Below, one piece after another: positions 1-12,292 of a DNA stretch of 64,000 nt (position 1 is its first letter; every line of letters starts with the position of its first letter). The DNA is from Xylaria sp. FL1777 (lineage: Eukaryota; Ascomycota; Sordariomycetes; Xylariales; Xylariaceae): positions 62,001 through 126,000 of the forward strand of contig MU400595.1 in the NCBI GenBank assembly GCA_022578965.1, given 5' to 3'. The notes under the pieces are model-generated. The model searched no databases, had not been told where the DNA came from, and was given only the letters and a program-made list of their open reading frames with translations. The position numbers were made by a program, and so were the translations under genes.

Positions 1-2000
1 GTTGCTTTATTATCGGCAGCGGCGACGTCATCGCTACGCTCTTCTTCCTGGACTCGGGCCCGGATAGCTTGCCGGCCAGCGCGCTCGCGCGTCGACTGAC
101 GGGCAGCGGGCTGGGCGGTACTGGGCTCGACAGCGGCGGGTTGTGCCAGTCCAGCTCGCCCGGCAGCGTCAGGGCCTCGTGGAAGTGGATGCACGTCGGG
201 CTGCTGCTCGTGTCGATGTCCAGTAGGGGCAGGGGCAGGGGGAGATGGGTGTTGATTGGAGGTAGGACGGGCAGTGTGCCCTTGGGCTTCTGCTTCTGCG
301 GCCACGGCCGCTCCGGCGTGAAGATGCGCTTCGCAAGCGGGGAGACACTCCTACCGCGCTCGGGGCCCTTCTTCGGCAGCGGCACGGGCGGCTTCCGCTT
401 CGCGACGTCCTGGATCTTAGGCACGTACTTCGGCACCTTATCTTCTGGCAGCCCGCGCCGGAGCACGCAGTCTAGCAGCTCGATCTCCTCCGGCCGGAAC
501 ACCGGCGGCTCTACCTTTACACGGTTGCCGTTCACGACGCGGTACATCTCCGAGGGGAACGCGCTCAGTAGCTCCGGGATCACTTTCATGGGGTCTACTG
601 TGATCGCGCTGTCTGGCGTATCCTTGCGCTTCGGCCGAGGCTCGATGCCGAACCGGTTAACCTTCACCTGTTCGCCCGCGGGCGTCTCCCGCAGCCGGTG
701 ATTGAGCTCTATGGGGACTAGATCCCGCGCAATCCAGCTCTCGTGAATCTGCGGGTTGAAATTACTCAGGAGAAAGCGGTACCGGCTCAGCATGTCCGGG
801 CCGTACGGGCGGAACCAGCCGTCGCGCAAGCACGGCAGGTCCCTGAGCTCGTCGTCGGCCGAGACAGTGGGGTGAGCACAGCCCTTCAGAATTTTCAAAT
901 CCGGGAACGTCTTTGGCGGCGGAGCGACCTCGCCCTCGGGGAACGTGGCTTGGATGATACCCGTTACGACGAGGCGCCACTTGCTCAGCAATAGGGGCGT
1001 CTCCACGGCGGCCGCGAGCAGGTTGGCCGCTGCCTGGAAACACGAGTGCTGTGCGAAATGGAAGAACCGGGTCGCATCAAACCCCTCTAGACCGCTCGTG
1101 TAGCCGCAGCCGACGAGCGTGGCGTACATCAGGAACCATTCCCGCGTCAGGTTGGCGCGCTCTTTTATGCGTGCGGCTGAGGCGACGAATACCGTGCTCG
1201 AATTCTTGAATTGGTCGCCTTCTGGCTTCTTGTGGAACTGCACGAGAGTCGGGCTCCCGCCGAACATGAGAGCGTCTGTGTTGTCTGTCCATATGACATC
1301 CACAATTCCGAGTTCTTGCAGCCGGACGCACTCGGCCGCTGCCTCGCCCGGGGCGTCATGGCGAGGAACGCCGAGCTGGTCTAACAGCTCCTTTAGGAGT
1401 CTTATATTTGACTCGCTATAGCTATACTCGGCTGGCCACTCCTTTGGGGGCTTATTTGGCCCATCGAAGACAAATAGTAATTGTATGTTCATCCGGAGTA
1501 GATAGATTATCCGTTCCACTATGGGGTGAGATGCTGTTAGTAAGTAAGGGGAGATGGCATCTAATCATTGTTTTTATATCCTTAATCCATCGGACCATGG
1601 CTGTATATGATTGTGAGAATCAATTGGTAGTGATGATTAACCTACTGATCCGTTTTTCCCTGGGATGAGAACCAGGAGACTCTGTATGCTTGTCAGCAGA
1701 GTGCTCATCACGGAAGTACACAACAAAACGCCAATTGCATACTCATCTTGATTTCGGCATCCTTATCGGCGGTGATGTTTCGATACCACCAATTGGCCTG
1801 GTCTATGGCGATGCGGAGTGGCCGACCAGTAGCCTCGAAGTGCTGCGTCGACCATTCTGGGATGGATCGCGTCTCGGCCGCACCCGTCTCCGAGATAGAA
1901 AACCTGCGAATCGAAGTAGTCAGAACCCATCCAGCTGTAGTGTGCAGCATAGCATCCATCCCTTTCCCAGATAAAATTCTACTCACCCCCTAAGCACCAT
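1..2000 (-). CDS. XPG/GEN1-like structure-specific nuclease family protein (C-terminus beyond window)
   Basis: Three exons can be joined: 2000-1987, 1903-1743, and a long GC-rich exon from about 1533 (or 1560) down to position 1, where the window cuts the gene. The start ATG lies in an ACCATGG context. Intron 1 is GTGAGT...CGCAG and intron 2 is GTATGC...; two acceptors fit intron 2 in phase (ending 1534 or 1561). The XPG-N domain shows the family pattern FEATGRPLRIAID (Asp39) and LLFVFDGPNKP. The XPG-I domain begins APGEAAAEC and continues to WTDNTDALMFGG. A low-complexity Pro/Arg-rich tail follows. Known members cut branched DNA such as flaps and Holliday junctions using a cluster of acidic metal ligands. 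Here the second XPG-I glutamate is Ala, the first Asp of the D-x-D pair is Asn, and the later G-x-D-Y Asp is Gly, so activity is doubtful. The long exon looks clearly richer in GC than its flanks. Family certain; function uncertain. Confidence 0.85.
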
Positions 2001-3549
2001 GGTAATTGGCGAAATTCCAAACAATCCTAGCCCTGAGTCTGAACCGACAATGCCCTCCTGTTCAGACTTGCTCAAGTGAACGAATCTTCCGGCCGCCGTG
2101 GAAAAAGAAATATGATTCTCGTCAACCCCTCTGTAAGCAGGCCGCTCTAGAAGAGCGGTCCTACCGCGTAGAGAAGTCATCCGTCATCCGTCACCCCGTT
2201 TAGTCCAAGAATGTAGTCTATTCTAGGTTAGGATCGTCAAGAATCCCACCCCCCAAGTAATTTGTTAAGTGCAATTGGGTCGTATAGGTGCATTACATTG
2301 ACTAAAATAGTAAGCCTATCGAGTGTATTCCGTTAAAAATGTTCCGAGTACTACCTCTTATTCCGATGTGTGGTTGGTCCTAGCTGCCTTTTGGAATTGT
2401 GATTTGTGACGAGTACTAAATAATATAGGAATGTAAAAGACCGCGACACGTTCACCCGTTGACTTGATCTTTAGGGCTCAAAGCCCGACACGCTCTACCT
2501 GTACAGTGTGATGTTAAAGTACTCATCTACATTAGTGTCCTGAAGCAGCGAAGGATTCAATCCCCAGGCATCCTTTAGCGTGATATTCAACCATAAACTT
2601 GGCTCCCAAAAGAAACTACTTATTACACCACCATTATCATGGAATTTGAGCTCCTCCGTAACACAAGAGGAGGTGCAAGACACTATAAACATGCTCAGCC
2701 CAGATATGCTATACGGGGGCTGAACTAGCTAGAAACGCCCTTTGCGCCAACGCTGTCTTGGCCCGGAGAAATCGGAAGAATTCGACGTACTATTTAATCT
2801 AGGCAAGAACAGAATCCCACCGTGACGCGATTGAGGGCATTTCGGAGACTTACTGCGTAACCTCTCACCCGAGCTTGATTGGCTTGGCGGAGGCTCCATC
2901 CCGGTCTGACATGCGTCTGCGCCGCAAACTCGGATGCTGGGGCACTATATTACACGTGGAGAGAGAGCCCATCGTCATATCGCAGGGGTTTTCTTGGTGG
3001 AAATTCGCATCTTCGCAAAGCCCGTGCAAGGGTATTGGGCGAGTATAGGCGTAGGCGTTCCGGCCCCAACGCGCGTGGTCTATATTACCCATAGGCTATA
3101 GCAGACGCTGGAAAGTCAGTCCAGGGCAATGGCACAACAGCAAGGATATTCTCGAAGAAGTGACGGAAGATATCGCTTACAGTATCTAAACGGCGAGACC
3201 CATACACCCTTCATTCAGGACGTCGAACCTTGCTAGGCGGTCGGGCAGTGCACTCCACTAGCTTAAAGAGAATCCTGGTCATACACTAAGAATCAGATGA
3301 GGCTATTGTGATCTAGTAAGTTTGCGGCATTGTAGGAATTTAAACAGTCGCATATAGGGCCCGAGTTTTCAAACTACAAATAATCGCTCGGCGTACCTTA
3401 CCTCCTGAGTAGGTAATAGGTATTGTGTAGGACACATATCTGAGACTTGGTATACGTATGTTCCGAGTTACCTAACTACCTGAGAAACCTATATAGTTCC
3501 AATTTAATCGACACTACCTACACGCGCACGAAATCCAGTGGAAATTGTC
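2001..3549. other. Intergenic: upstream of XPG-like gene, downstream of P450
   Basis: No coding frame of convincing length or composition is seen on either strand. The part next to 2000 must contain the promoter of the XPG-like gene, but no specific element can be assigned. Confidence 0.6.
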
Positions 3550-5247
3550 TCAGAGACTATCGATATCGAGCTCGGGTTTCCTACGGCGTGCCTGGATCTT
3601 AGTATCGGCCCGGACGGCCATCGCGGATTCGAATATCCGGGGTTCGGGCTCGGGGATATCGGGGACAAAGCGCCAGTCGAACTTCATCAGCATGTGGCAA
3701 AGAATGATCTTGATCTCGTTGGACGCGAAGAAGCGGCCGGGACAAGCGTGCTCCCCGTGTCCGAAGGTGAGGTGCGTCGGACTCGTCGTGACGAACTGCC
3801 AGCCGTGCTCCTGTCCGACTTCTTGTCTCTTCTTCATGAAGCGGGCGGCATCGAACTTGTCTGGCTCATCGTAGATCTCGGGGTTCCTGAAATCGGCCAC
3901 TACCGAGATACGAGCGCCTTTGGGAATTTCGAGACCGTCGGACAGCGTTACTGGTTTATCGACGTACCGGTTCATGGATACTTATGAAGTCAGCATGATA
4001 GGGGTTGGGGGCCTGTTATGGAGTCATTCCACTTACGGACGGATAAAGGCGAAAATCTCTGGCTTTCCTTCAGAAAGCTGTCCATGAGTCTGAGCTTGTA
4101 CAAGGTTGTCTTCGCCCAGCCTTCCCGGCCGACAACCTCGATGATTTCGTCTCGGAGCTGCTGGGCGACTTCAGGATGCTTGCAGATATCGAGCAGAGCT
4201 CGACCCGCGCTTTCGGTTGTCGTGTGAATGGCAGCCATGGTCAAGGACAGCTGGCCGTAGGCGAAATTGAGATCCTTACCCTTGGCCATCTCGTACATCC
4301 AACCGAGGGTGTCGGCAACCTTGGGCGGCTTCAGACCAGCCGCACGAGCCGCATCGACGGCCGCCTTCCGTTTCTTGACCTCCGGCATGATTATGGTGCG
4401 GGCGTCTCGCACCGACTTTCGGAGCCTCCAGGAGTGTGGTACTACCAGATATACGAAAGGTCGCACGATGGCGGGCGCCATGCGCATGAGAGTCGACAAT
4501 ACGAAGGTGTCGACCGTGAAGGTCTTTGCAATATCGAGCCATCTTCGGTTGTGGCATAGCTCCTCGCCCAGGAAGACTCGCGACGACACACGTGCGACGA
4601 CCTCGAGGAGGTCCTCTCTGATCATCCTCGTAGTCCATCCCTCATCTTGGCCAAACACATCGTCGATAGTGGAAATTGTCTCGTTGACGAGATCACCCGT
4701 GATCAAGCCCAGTGACTGCGTTAGTTTAATACGGACGGTATCCTGGATGAAGGTGTGTTTGAATGACTGTTTATGGGGCTCGAAGCCTGGGTAGTTCACG
4801 AAGAAATCCTACATGGTCAGTATTGATGCTTCAACCAATAAGAAAACCCAATATTTCTATCCTTACATTGACGAAGGCCTTGGGAAAGTTGAGCTCGGGT
4901 AAGTTACGGATCTCTTCGGCGTATCTATTGGGCAAGATGATCTTGGGCCCGGTGCCTGTCATGATCTGGAATGGTCCATTTGTCTAGTCCAAGCTTAGTC
5001 GCAACCCTTTGTTTATGTCAGAGTTGCGTGGTAGATATACCTTCTTCATGCCTTCTGCCAGCACCTCTTTACTATGGGACATCCAACTCTTCCTCGGACC
5101 CAGTCCACGAACACTTATAAGAGGGAAAGTAGGCCATGGTCTAGTTTTGGTGAAATAGGAGTAGACGATGCTGATCAGTATAGAGACACCAATCACCTGT
5201 ACGGACACAGGCAGTCCCTCGGGCACAAAATTCTGTATCGCGCCCAT
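3550..5247 (-). CDS. Cytochrome P450 monooxygenase, intact
   Basis: Four exons join in phase: 5247-5041, 4983-4867, 4808-4037 and 3980-3550, giving 508 residues. The introns are 57, 58 and 56 bp, all GT-AG. Residues about 15-32 form an N-terminal membrane anchor, which places the enzyme at the ER. The I-helix segment reads AAIHTTTES. The ExxR motif is KESQR (Glu356/Arg359). The heme loop is FGHGEHACPGRFF with Cys445 as the presumed thiolate ligand. The length is normal for a microsomal P450. The motif style (KESQR, then NRYVDKPVTLSDGLEIPKG) resembles fungal P450s of the CYP68/CYP503 type that oxidise terpenoids or other secondary metabolites, but subfamily and substrate cannot be fixed by eye. 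No synthase or other biosynthetic gene lies next to it, so a cluster role is not supported here. Confidence 0.93.
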
Positions 5248-6836
5248 GTCTAGTAGTTCCAGTAGTCGTGTTGGAAAGCTGAGTTTCTTTTTAAGGTTGA
5301 GCTGAAGGCGGAAAGACGACCGGACTCGAGATTTATAGGAGGTTGCATATCAACAACAGCACAACAGCGCTATTTTATTCGGGGACGCATAACTACCCCT
5401 TCCCATCTCCATATACCATTGCAGCCATGGCCACAATCTCATCGTGCCCAGCTAGGGTCGTGTGGGGAGACACAGCATACTAGGTAGCCAAAGATTGTTT
5501 CAAGCGGAATAACACTGCAGCCATCGCGAGCATTTGATAGGTAGTGTGGACCTTTTGAGTGCATAACTCGGGCATAAATCGTAACGCAGCTATTCGAGAT
5601 GACCTGATTGGCATATCGACTATTCTAGCGATGCACATCTCAGCGTGGCGGGACTCTCACCATCCGTGCCGCCCAGTAGCCGAATGCAACGGAAAATACG
5701 CTAGTGCAATGCTGATCCCTACATGTCTTAATACAAAAGCACTTGCCGGGGGCGAATTCGAATTCCTTGATTGGTGACCTTAAGGGCCGTAGCCGGATAA
5801 CACCCCAAACTCTATCGAACTATCACAAGATCTGCCGTTACACTAGTGCCTTCGATGACCCTTCCACCTCGTACTTATAGCGGGAAACTAGCAGGCTAGT
5901 AAGGTCTAGTCGTAGTATAACTATTGTAATGTACTATGGAATAGAGTAAGAGTTGCAAATAGCGCAAGATTATGGTCCTGATGGCTATGGATATATCTTC
6001 CTTTGGATCCAGTCTATCTCACCCGAGTCTCGCTGAAAACTTGTTCAGGTGTTATTCGTTAAGCGAGCCGAAGTATAATGGGTACATATATAGTCTAGGT
6101 ATACCATACTCGAACGGTGTATGGTAAGGGAGGACCTCGTATCGACTCGTATAGCATCGTATACAGATCAACAGTCCAACGGTTGTGAATACTGACTAGG
6201 TTAGTAAACTTAGAATATCTTGGCTAGAAAAGTAGCAGATATCAAATACCGTCATTCACTACCGCGTCGGATCATTTCGCCACCGTACCAAAAGAGAAGC
6301 AATATACGTATATTAACCTACATGATAGTGAGAGTGGTGCTACTCGAGGTATAATATCTAGGCACCTGCATAAGTAGAGGCAGTGTAAGACACAACTCTG
6401 ACCTCCGAATTCCCGTCAGAACAGAACTACCTAATCAAATACGCGGATAAGTTTTAATATGTGTCAAATATAAGGGGTCGGTTAACGCATATGAATCACT
6501 AACTGATACCAGACAAGACTTAAAACTTTTATTAAAAGCAGAGTAAATACCGTCAGGAATCAATCCACGCTTACGAACTTGATAATTCAGCCAAGGAAAT
6601 CCAGCAAGTACCGGGATTCGGGAAATCAATTCACTTATTCCGTCCGTGGACCCCGGCCACGGGTTCTTAATCATTAATAATAATCCGACGCGGTACTACG
6701 TAGTAAGGATGAGCTTCGCGTGTCCAGCGCAGTGTCGCGCTCCTCCTACTGCAAGGATTCATGGTTCGAGTCTTACTTAGACCAACCTGACTGCAGACCC
6801 GATTCCACAGGAGCTTCAATCCATTCCCCCTTGCTC
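5248..6836. other. Intergenic: P450 promoter side and 3' side of pepsin-like gene
   Basis: Only short unsupported frames are seen. The first few hundred bases upstream of 5247 are the expected P450 promoter. No repeat, RNA gene or mobile-element relic was recognised. Confidence 0.55.
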
Positions 6837-9115
6837 TTACTCGCGCCCAATCGCCTGCATCCCAGTGCAATCACACGTGCTGACAGGGATAGTAATGGGG
6901 CTAGGCATGAAGACGGTGGAGGTCAGCACCCCGACCGTCACGGTGACCGTCTTCTCGGCCGACTCGTCGATCGAGATGCCGCTCCGGAACGGACTGCTGC
7001 TGGACCGGGGAGCAGGACTCGTTGACGCCGGGATGGACGTCACCGTGGACGTCTCGGACCAGTAGGTCGTGTTGAATGTTGAGCGAAGAGTCGACGTCGA
7101 GCCTGGCGGGGTCCACCGGCCTGTGCTCCCTGGAGTAGCCGTGAATGAGACGTTGCTCCACGATGCGCCTGAGCTGGGGCCCTGCGTCCAGAATGTGGAT
7201 GATCCGACGCTGACCAGGCCTGAGGATAGGAGTCCCGATGACCATAGGGACGATGTAGTCGGGTACGCCCCTGTTGCGCTCGAGATCCGCGATTGAGACG
7301 AACTTGTCTTCGTGGAGGATGTTGTTTTCGTTGAGCTGTTTGTGCTTGACGTTGTTGTCAGTTGAGAGCTGGAATATGTCGAACTCTCGCTGGAGCTCGT
7401 CGTTTTCGAACTTGTCGTCCTAGAACTAGTCGTAGAGCTTGTCGTAGAATGCGTCGAAGTGCGAGTCGAAGAATGAGTGGTCGAGTGACTTGTAGAGCGG
7501 CTCGTTGAGGTGGAGTGAGTGGTCGACGTAGTTGAATGCGTTGTTGAATGCGTCGAGGTCGAGCACGTCGTTGAAGTCGAACTGGTGCTTGTTGAAGTCG
7601 CATAACAGGAAGCAGGGAGAGTCGTAGATTTCGGAGCACACAGCCCCTCTTCCTGTGAGGCGGACGAATCCCATTCAATAACTTCATCGCCACAGTTCTC
7701 GTATTGAGCCATATATATGGTCTCGTCATCTAAATCAAACGCAGCTACATCAAACTTAGTAACCGCTTAAAACTCGAGAGCGTAAATTGAAAGACTTACT
7801 GTATGCACCCCGGAGAAAACTCTGACCCAAGATGGCTTCATCATCCTCCGTACTCTGCTCTACCCCAAGGTAACAAATCCCAGCCACTTCCAAGATGAAA
7901 TCATGGAGCGGGACACGGATGGCGAGAGTGTTAAAGTAGAAGTCGACAGAAGCATCCTGAGCTCGGTGGTAGCATGGAACCTGGTAAACTCCAGCAGTGA
8001 CATTATAGGTCACATAAGGAAAAAATCCGTTGATTATATCAATGTACTCCCACGGGAGGTATGAGATTATCGTGGTATAATCAAAGAAAGCACGTCGCGG
8101 AGGTGGAAAGCCGTCGAAGGATTCGCAGTTGTTTAGATCTGAGAAACCTATGGCAGTCAGGGTTACGTAGTATCTAGATAACCCCAGAATTAGTTCATCG
8201 CATATTATCTCAAATGAAGCATCTATAAGTTAATTACCTAGGATCATCACCCGGACTTGGGTGCGAAATCAGTTTTTGGAGTTCGCCTGAATATTTCCTG
8301 GTGTTGATACCTGAGAATAGTAGTTCCCCTAAGCCCACGTTGGCAGAATCATCTAGAGCATCTGCGTAAGGGTTGGCACTGCCGAGAGCTATACTAAACT
8401 GGCGTGTAGCAATCAAGCCTAGTAACTTCAAGATATCTAAGATTGAGGTATCGCCTGCGGTTTCGCAGCCAAAGCCTAGACCGAGGCGACCAGCTGTCTG
8501 TGCCCAGCTCGCATTTGCGACACCAACTTCAATATCTCCTAAATCGGCTCCTGTAGAGTAGTTTAAACTTTAGACCGACTTCTTTAAATAACAAAACGAT
8601 GAGAAAGTAGACGTACCAGCGAATCGAACACCATCAACAACATTGCAACCCGAGGCGTCACCATATGGTGTGCTGAATCCCCAGGGCTCGCTACAGTCTT
8701 GTTCGCCTGCAGATGTTGAATCATCCGGGTTATATTTTCCATTCCTACAGCATGCTTCGTAGGAAATTGATGCATAACAATCAGGGTTAACCCATAAATT
8801 GCTAGCGAAGAGGTCGATAGCAGGATAGACGAGTTGTGGTGGTGAGCCGATAGCGACTTGCGCGTGCTTAGTTAGTACACGGAACGCATTCATGGAAGCA
8901 GGTCATCACCCACTTTCCACAGTGTAAGGACTAAGATAGTGCTTCTGAGTAGCATTCACTCTCAGTGGATGATTCCTATACCCTGGGTCATCTCGAGTTC
9001 CAATAGCAGATAGACCTCTGCTTCTTATGGGCAATCGTAGGCTGCGGGATCCTTTGTGAGTTATCTCACTAGCAATGCCGACAGCTACAGATGCTAGAAA
9101 GAGAACGAATATCAT
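6837..9115 (-). CDS. Secreted pepsin-like (A1 family) protein with Ser/Thr-rich tail and altered catalytic motifs
   Basis: Five exons join in phase: 9115-8914, 8856-8617, 8550-8238, 8173-7800 and 7744-6837, giving 678 residues. The introns are 55-66 bp; the first donor is GTGGGT, the others conventional. The chosen start gives a signal peptide (MIFVLFLASVAVGIASE). The A1 fold is recognised by IAIGSPPQ, SNLWVNPDC, GRLGLGFG, GELLFSGINTRKYSGEL and AILGQSFLRGAY. The first active-site motif, normally D-T-G-S, reads D-L-F-A (Asp82). The second, normally D-S/T-G-T, reads D-Y-T-T (Asp283). From about residue 425 the chain is almost pure Ser/Thr, which suggests heavy O-glycosylation and a cell-wall or surface location. 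No hydrophobic GPI-type tail is seen before the stop. It may be a non-catalytic pepsin-fold protein rather than a working protease. A different 3' exon carrying a GPI signal cannot be excluded. Confidence 0.85.
7290..7620 (-). repeat. Ser/Thr low-complexity coding tract
   Basis: Inside the last exon of the pepsin-like gene. Imperfect short repeats of Ser and Thr codons (TCG, ACT, AGC and similar) with interspersed His and Lys encode the mucin-like stalk. Such tracts commonly vary in length between strains. Confidence 0.7.
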
Positions 9116-10802
9116 TTTAGCGCTAGGGGTAGAAGAATGAAACGATGATAGGAAGATAGGAAAATGCGATGTCATGGAATGGTTCAGAAGCTCACTCACC
9201 CTTTCTCTAGAGCTCCCGTAGCCTCTTTAAAAGGGAGTTTGTATTGCTTTTAGAATCGCATGGTTGCACTTTGCCGCTCACAGATGTCGTAAGTTTGACT
9301 TCCGCAAAGGGCAGAAGTAAGGATTATCTCATTTAGTTGAACCGTCTCATTTTGTTGGGACTACCTTGATGATCCAGCGGTACGACGAATGACCAATTTG
9401 CACGATCTGCCTTAGTTTCATGATATTACTCGGGGCCACATCGGAAATGGTCGAAATTCCTGGCCCATAAAATTGTAAGTTCAGTGTGACAAAGTATCAC
9501 TTGATTATTTGGTAGAATTCTTCGAAGGAGCTCACTGAACGATTGGGAGTGCAGTAATATTAGCCCATTTACACTAACTGGTATGATAGTAAGTTATGGT
9601 ATATGTATTGGGCTTAAGAATAAGCTAGCTTAGGTGTTTTAAATGTGAGGTGGCTTCGCTTTAAACTCACCGCAGGTTGGATGTAGGCTCTCGGAGAAAC
9701 ATCTGCGCATTAGGTAATAGTTTAAATAAGATTATTTATTGGTTTCTTTTTATACATACCAGGTATTTATCGATCGATATTTTCCTGATGGTGACCGTGA
9801 TAGGTATTCTTTAGGACTGATGATATTGTTTCGAGGAACATAATTGAGCGTCCGTTTGCTACTGTACAACCAGGTCTCAGAAGTTTGCGTGACAGCTGGT
9901 TACATATTTAATCTTAATCCCATCAGAAATGAATAGGTGCAACAGCCACTATACGGTGGACGGAATTTGACTGGTGAAGTTTTTATAAGAGAATAGTGCG
10001 ACGGGACAAGAATGGTCGCATGGTGGTTATAATGTGATATAGGAAGCCGTAGAGGCAGATTATCGTTTCTAAAGGACGCAACACGATAGAACACGTCGTT
10101 CAAACCTCGTATATATGATTGTTATTATAACTCTAACGTGGTCTAAGTTATTAGGTACAAGATTCTCTTAAATTGAATATGTCTTCTGCTAAGTTGTTGC
10201 TGTCCTAGGTACCGCAACTTTACCTTTAAGGGTCTTTATCTGTCTTTCAAGATTTATAACGTGGTGAACTTTGAGATGAACGCCTTGTCATTAGTGAAGA
10301 ATTGTAACATGAGATAGATGGTATGGTATACCTTGTAATACCCTGAGGGAGTACGGTCAATTCTGGTAGACCGCATCGGAGAATGACCTGTATCTTACTC
10401 TTTGGAGGAGTAAGAAATAGTAGTTTCTCGTCATCGGAGGAACCTGGTGCACAATCGATGAATTGAAGTTTAGATAATTCACGGTGCTCGGTAGGAGCAC
10501 AAGCAGCTTGGTCTATATACATAACCAGCGATGAAATAGTCCTATAGACTCGAACAAATCGATTTAGGTACACCTGTGAATCACGGCATGACTGATCAAA
10601 TCGTGCATGAGGGGGACAAGTATACAGCCTGATATAACTTGAGGCATTGAGTGATTTGATGAACATTTCTCAAGCACCTCTATAGCAAACACCCTGTGAT
10701 GAGTGATGCGCCCGTGTATGTTCCTTAGAGAAGAAAACTAACTACAAGACCCCTGTTTTGCCGCTTATCATACACATTTGCTATAAGACGAGGCCTGATG
10801 GT
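9116..10802. other. Intergenic between pepsin-like gene and RTT106
   Basis: No supported gene. One open frame at 10247-10666 (-) has an ATG but no recognisable domain and was not accepted. The segment just above 9115 is the expected promoter of the pepsin-like gene. Confidence 0.5.
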
Positions 10803-12292
10803 TTATTCATCATCTTCAGCTTCGTCCTTAACGTCATCCTCCCCAGCGTCGTCATCATTGTCATCATCATCATCGTCGTCGTCGTCAGAACTCGTGCCCG
10901 ATCCGTCAGAGTCTTCATCCGACCCGGGATCATAGTCCTCTTCGTCTTCATCTTCTTCATCTTGCAATTGCTGCTCAGCCTCTAGCTGGGCCCGCTGCAG
11001 TTCAGTCATGCCGTCCTCGCCTACGCCACCGTTCGTGTTCTCTTCTCCTTCCCCGGTACCCTTTTTGCCTTTGGTATTCTCGATTAATTCTTGCTTCGCC
11101 TTGCGTTGATCCGCCAAGCTTCGATCCTGGAGTTTATGCCGGGTGATATAATCCTCGTTAATGCCGTTGTAATCTTCTTGGTCTAGCATAGCAAATTCAA
11201 TTTCCTCCGTGGCTTCCTCGTCTCCGCCTTCTCCGGTAAATATCTCGACTACCATATTGAATGTCCGCTGCAGCACATTGGTGTAACTGACAGCGGCAAT
11301 CTTGCCGAGTGGTAGGAACATCAAAGGTTTCTTGAAGCCCCACATGATACCATTCTCCAAAAAGAAAAGGAAGCCATCCTTGGAACCTCTGAAGGCCTTG
11401 ACGTGTACAGCTTGTTCTTTCGGCCGGTGAGGTTGGCGTATGACACTATGGAATTTGGAAGGGTCGGCAGCTACAATCTGCACTTGTCTTCCCCCGGTCT
11501 GGAGGCACTTGTTGATTGCCCAATGGAATAGTGTTGAGTATGAGTCGGAAACAGCAGATGCTGCATTGGCATTCGGGCCACCAATGGACCCAGGCTTCGG
11601 TGCCGTCGCCGGTATTGTGAAGACAAGAGGGTCGACGGAAGGAGTGGCGCCTTCAGAGGGGAAATATGAGTTTTGCGGGAGAATGACATAGTTGTGCTGG
11701 ACCTGGGCCTTTTCGGGAACCGGGAGGAAAAAAGCATACTCTGATAGGTGGGATCTGTATTAGCACCGCCCACCTGTTGAGAACCTTGTTGCTGCATCGA
11801 GACCTACCTATACTCTTCCATGGAAATATGATTCCAGGCACGGGGGCCTTTGTTCCAGGAGCCCGGGCATACAGATGACCGGCGGTGAAACATAGATCGA
11901 ACTTCTTGCGCTGTGGTATGGAGACAGATATGTCTTTTATCTCGAGCAGAACTTCCTCTGCTGCGGCGGCGGCGGCGGACACCACTGCCACGCCATTGGA
12001 CGAGGATGACGAGCCATTCTGCGACGGCTCGATGTCGACGCGTCGGCGTTTTTGAGCGGGCTCTTCAGATCGGACGTCGTTAAGTTGCTCGTACACGAAA
12101 CCAACAATATTGTTAAACAGCTTTATCCGAGAGGGGGAGTCTGTCGAATATTTTGTTAGCCGATGCGCAATCTGCAACTGTAGATGATATCCCGAGTAGA
12201 TCCATACCAGCAGCTTGCCGAATGCCTTCTACGATATCTGGCCGAGATTGGAATACAAGATTTAACTTCTGGGAATCGAGCCCCGAAGACAT
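10803..12292 (-). CDS. RTT106: Histone chaperone RTT106
   Basis: Three exons join in phase: 12292-12208, 12140-11808 and 11740-10803, giving 451 residues. Both introns are 67 bp (donors GTATGG and GTAGGT, acceptors ending CAG). The product is recognised as Rtt106: a short N-terminal region starting [18 protein letters not shown], the KRRRVDIEP basic patch, then the tandem PH-like core ([60 protein letters not shown]) and a very acidic C-terminal tail of Asp/Glu runs. Family members bind histone H3-H4, notably H3K56-acetylated, and act in replication-coupled and heterochromatic nucleosome assembly in the nucleus. Length and architecture are normal. It is divergently arranged with VFA1, sharing an upstream region of about 0.9 kb. 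Confidence 0.96.

Noticed and set aside
69..1421. Several GC-rich open frames on the plus strand near the left edge
   Set aside because: They are antisense shadows of the XPG-like exon, which carries the recognisable domain on the minus strand.
10247..10666. 139-codon open frame on the minus strand with ATG
   Set aside because: No recognisable domain, no partner exon and unremarkable composition. It could be a small species-specific gene but nothing supports it.
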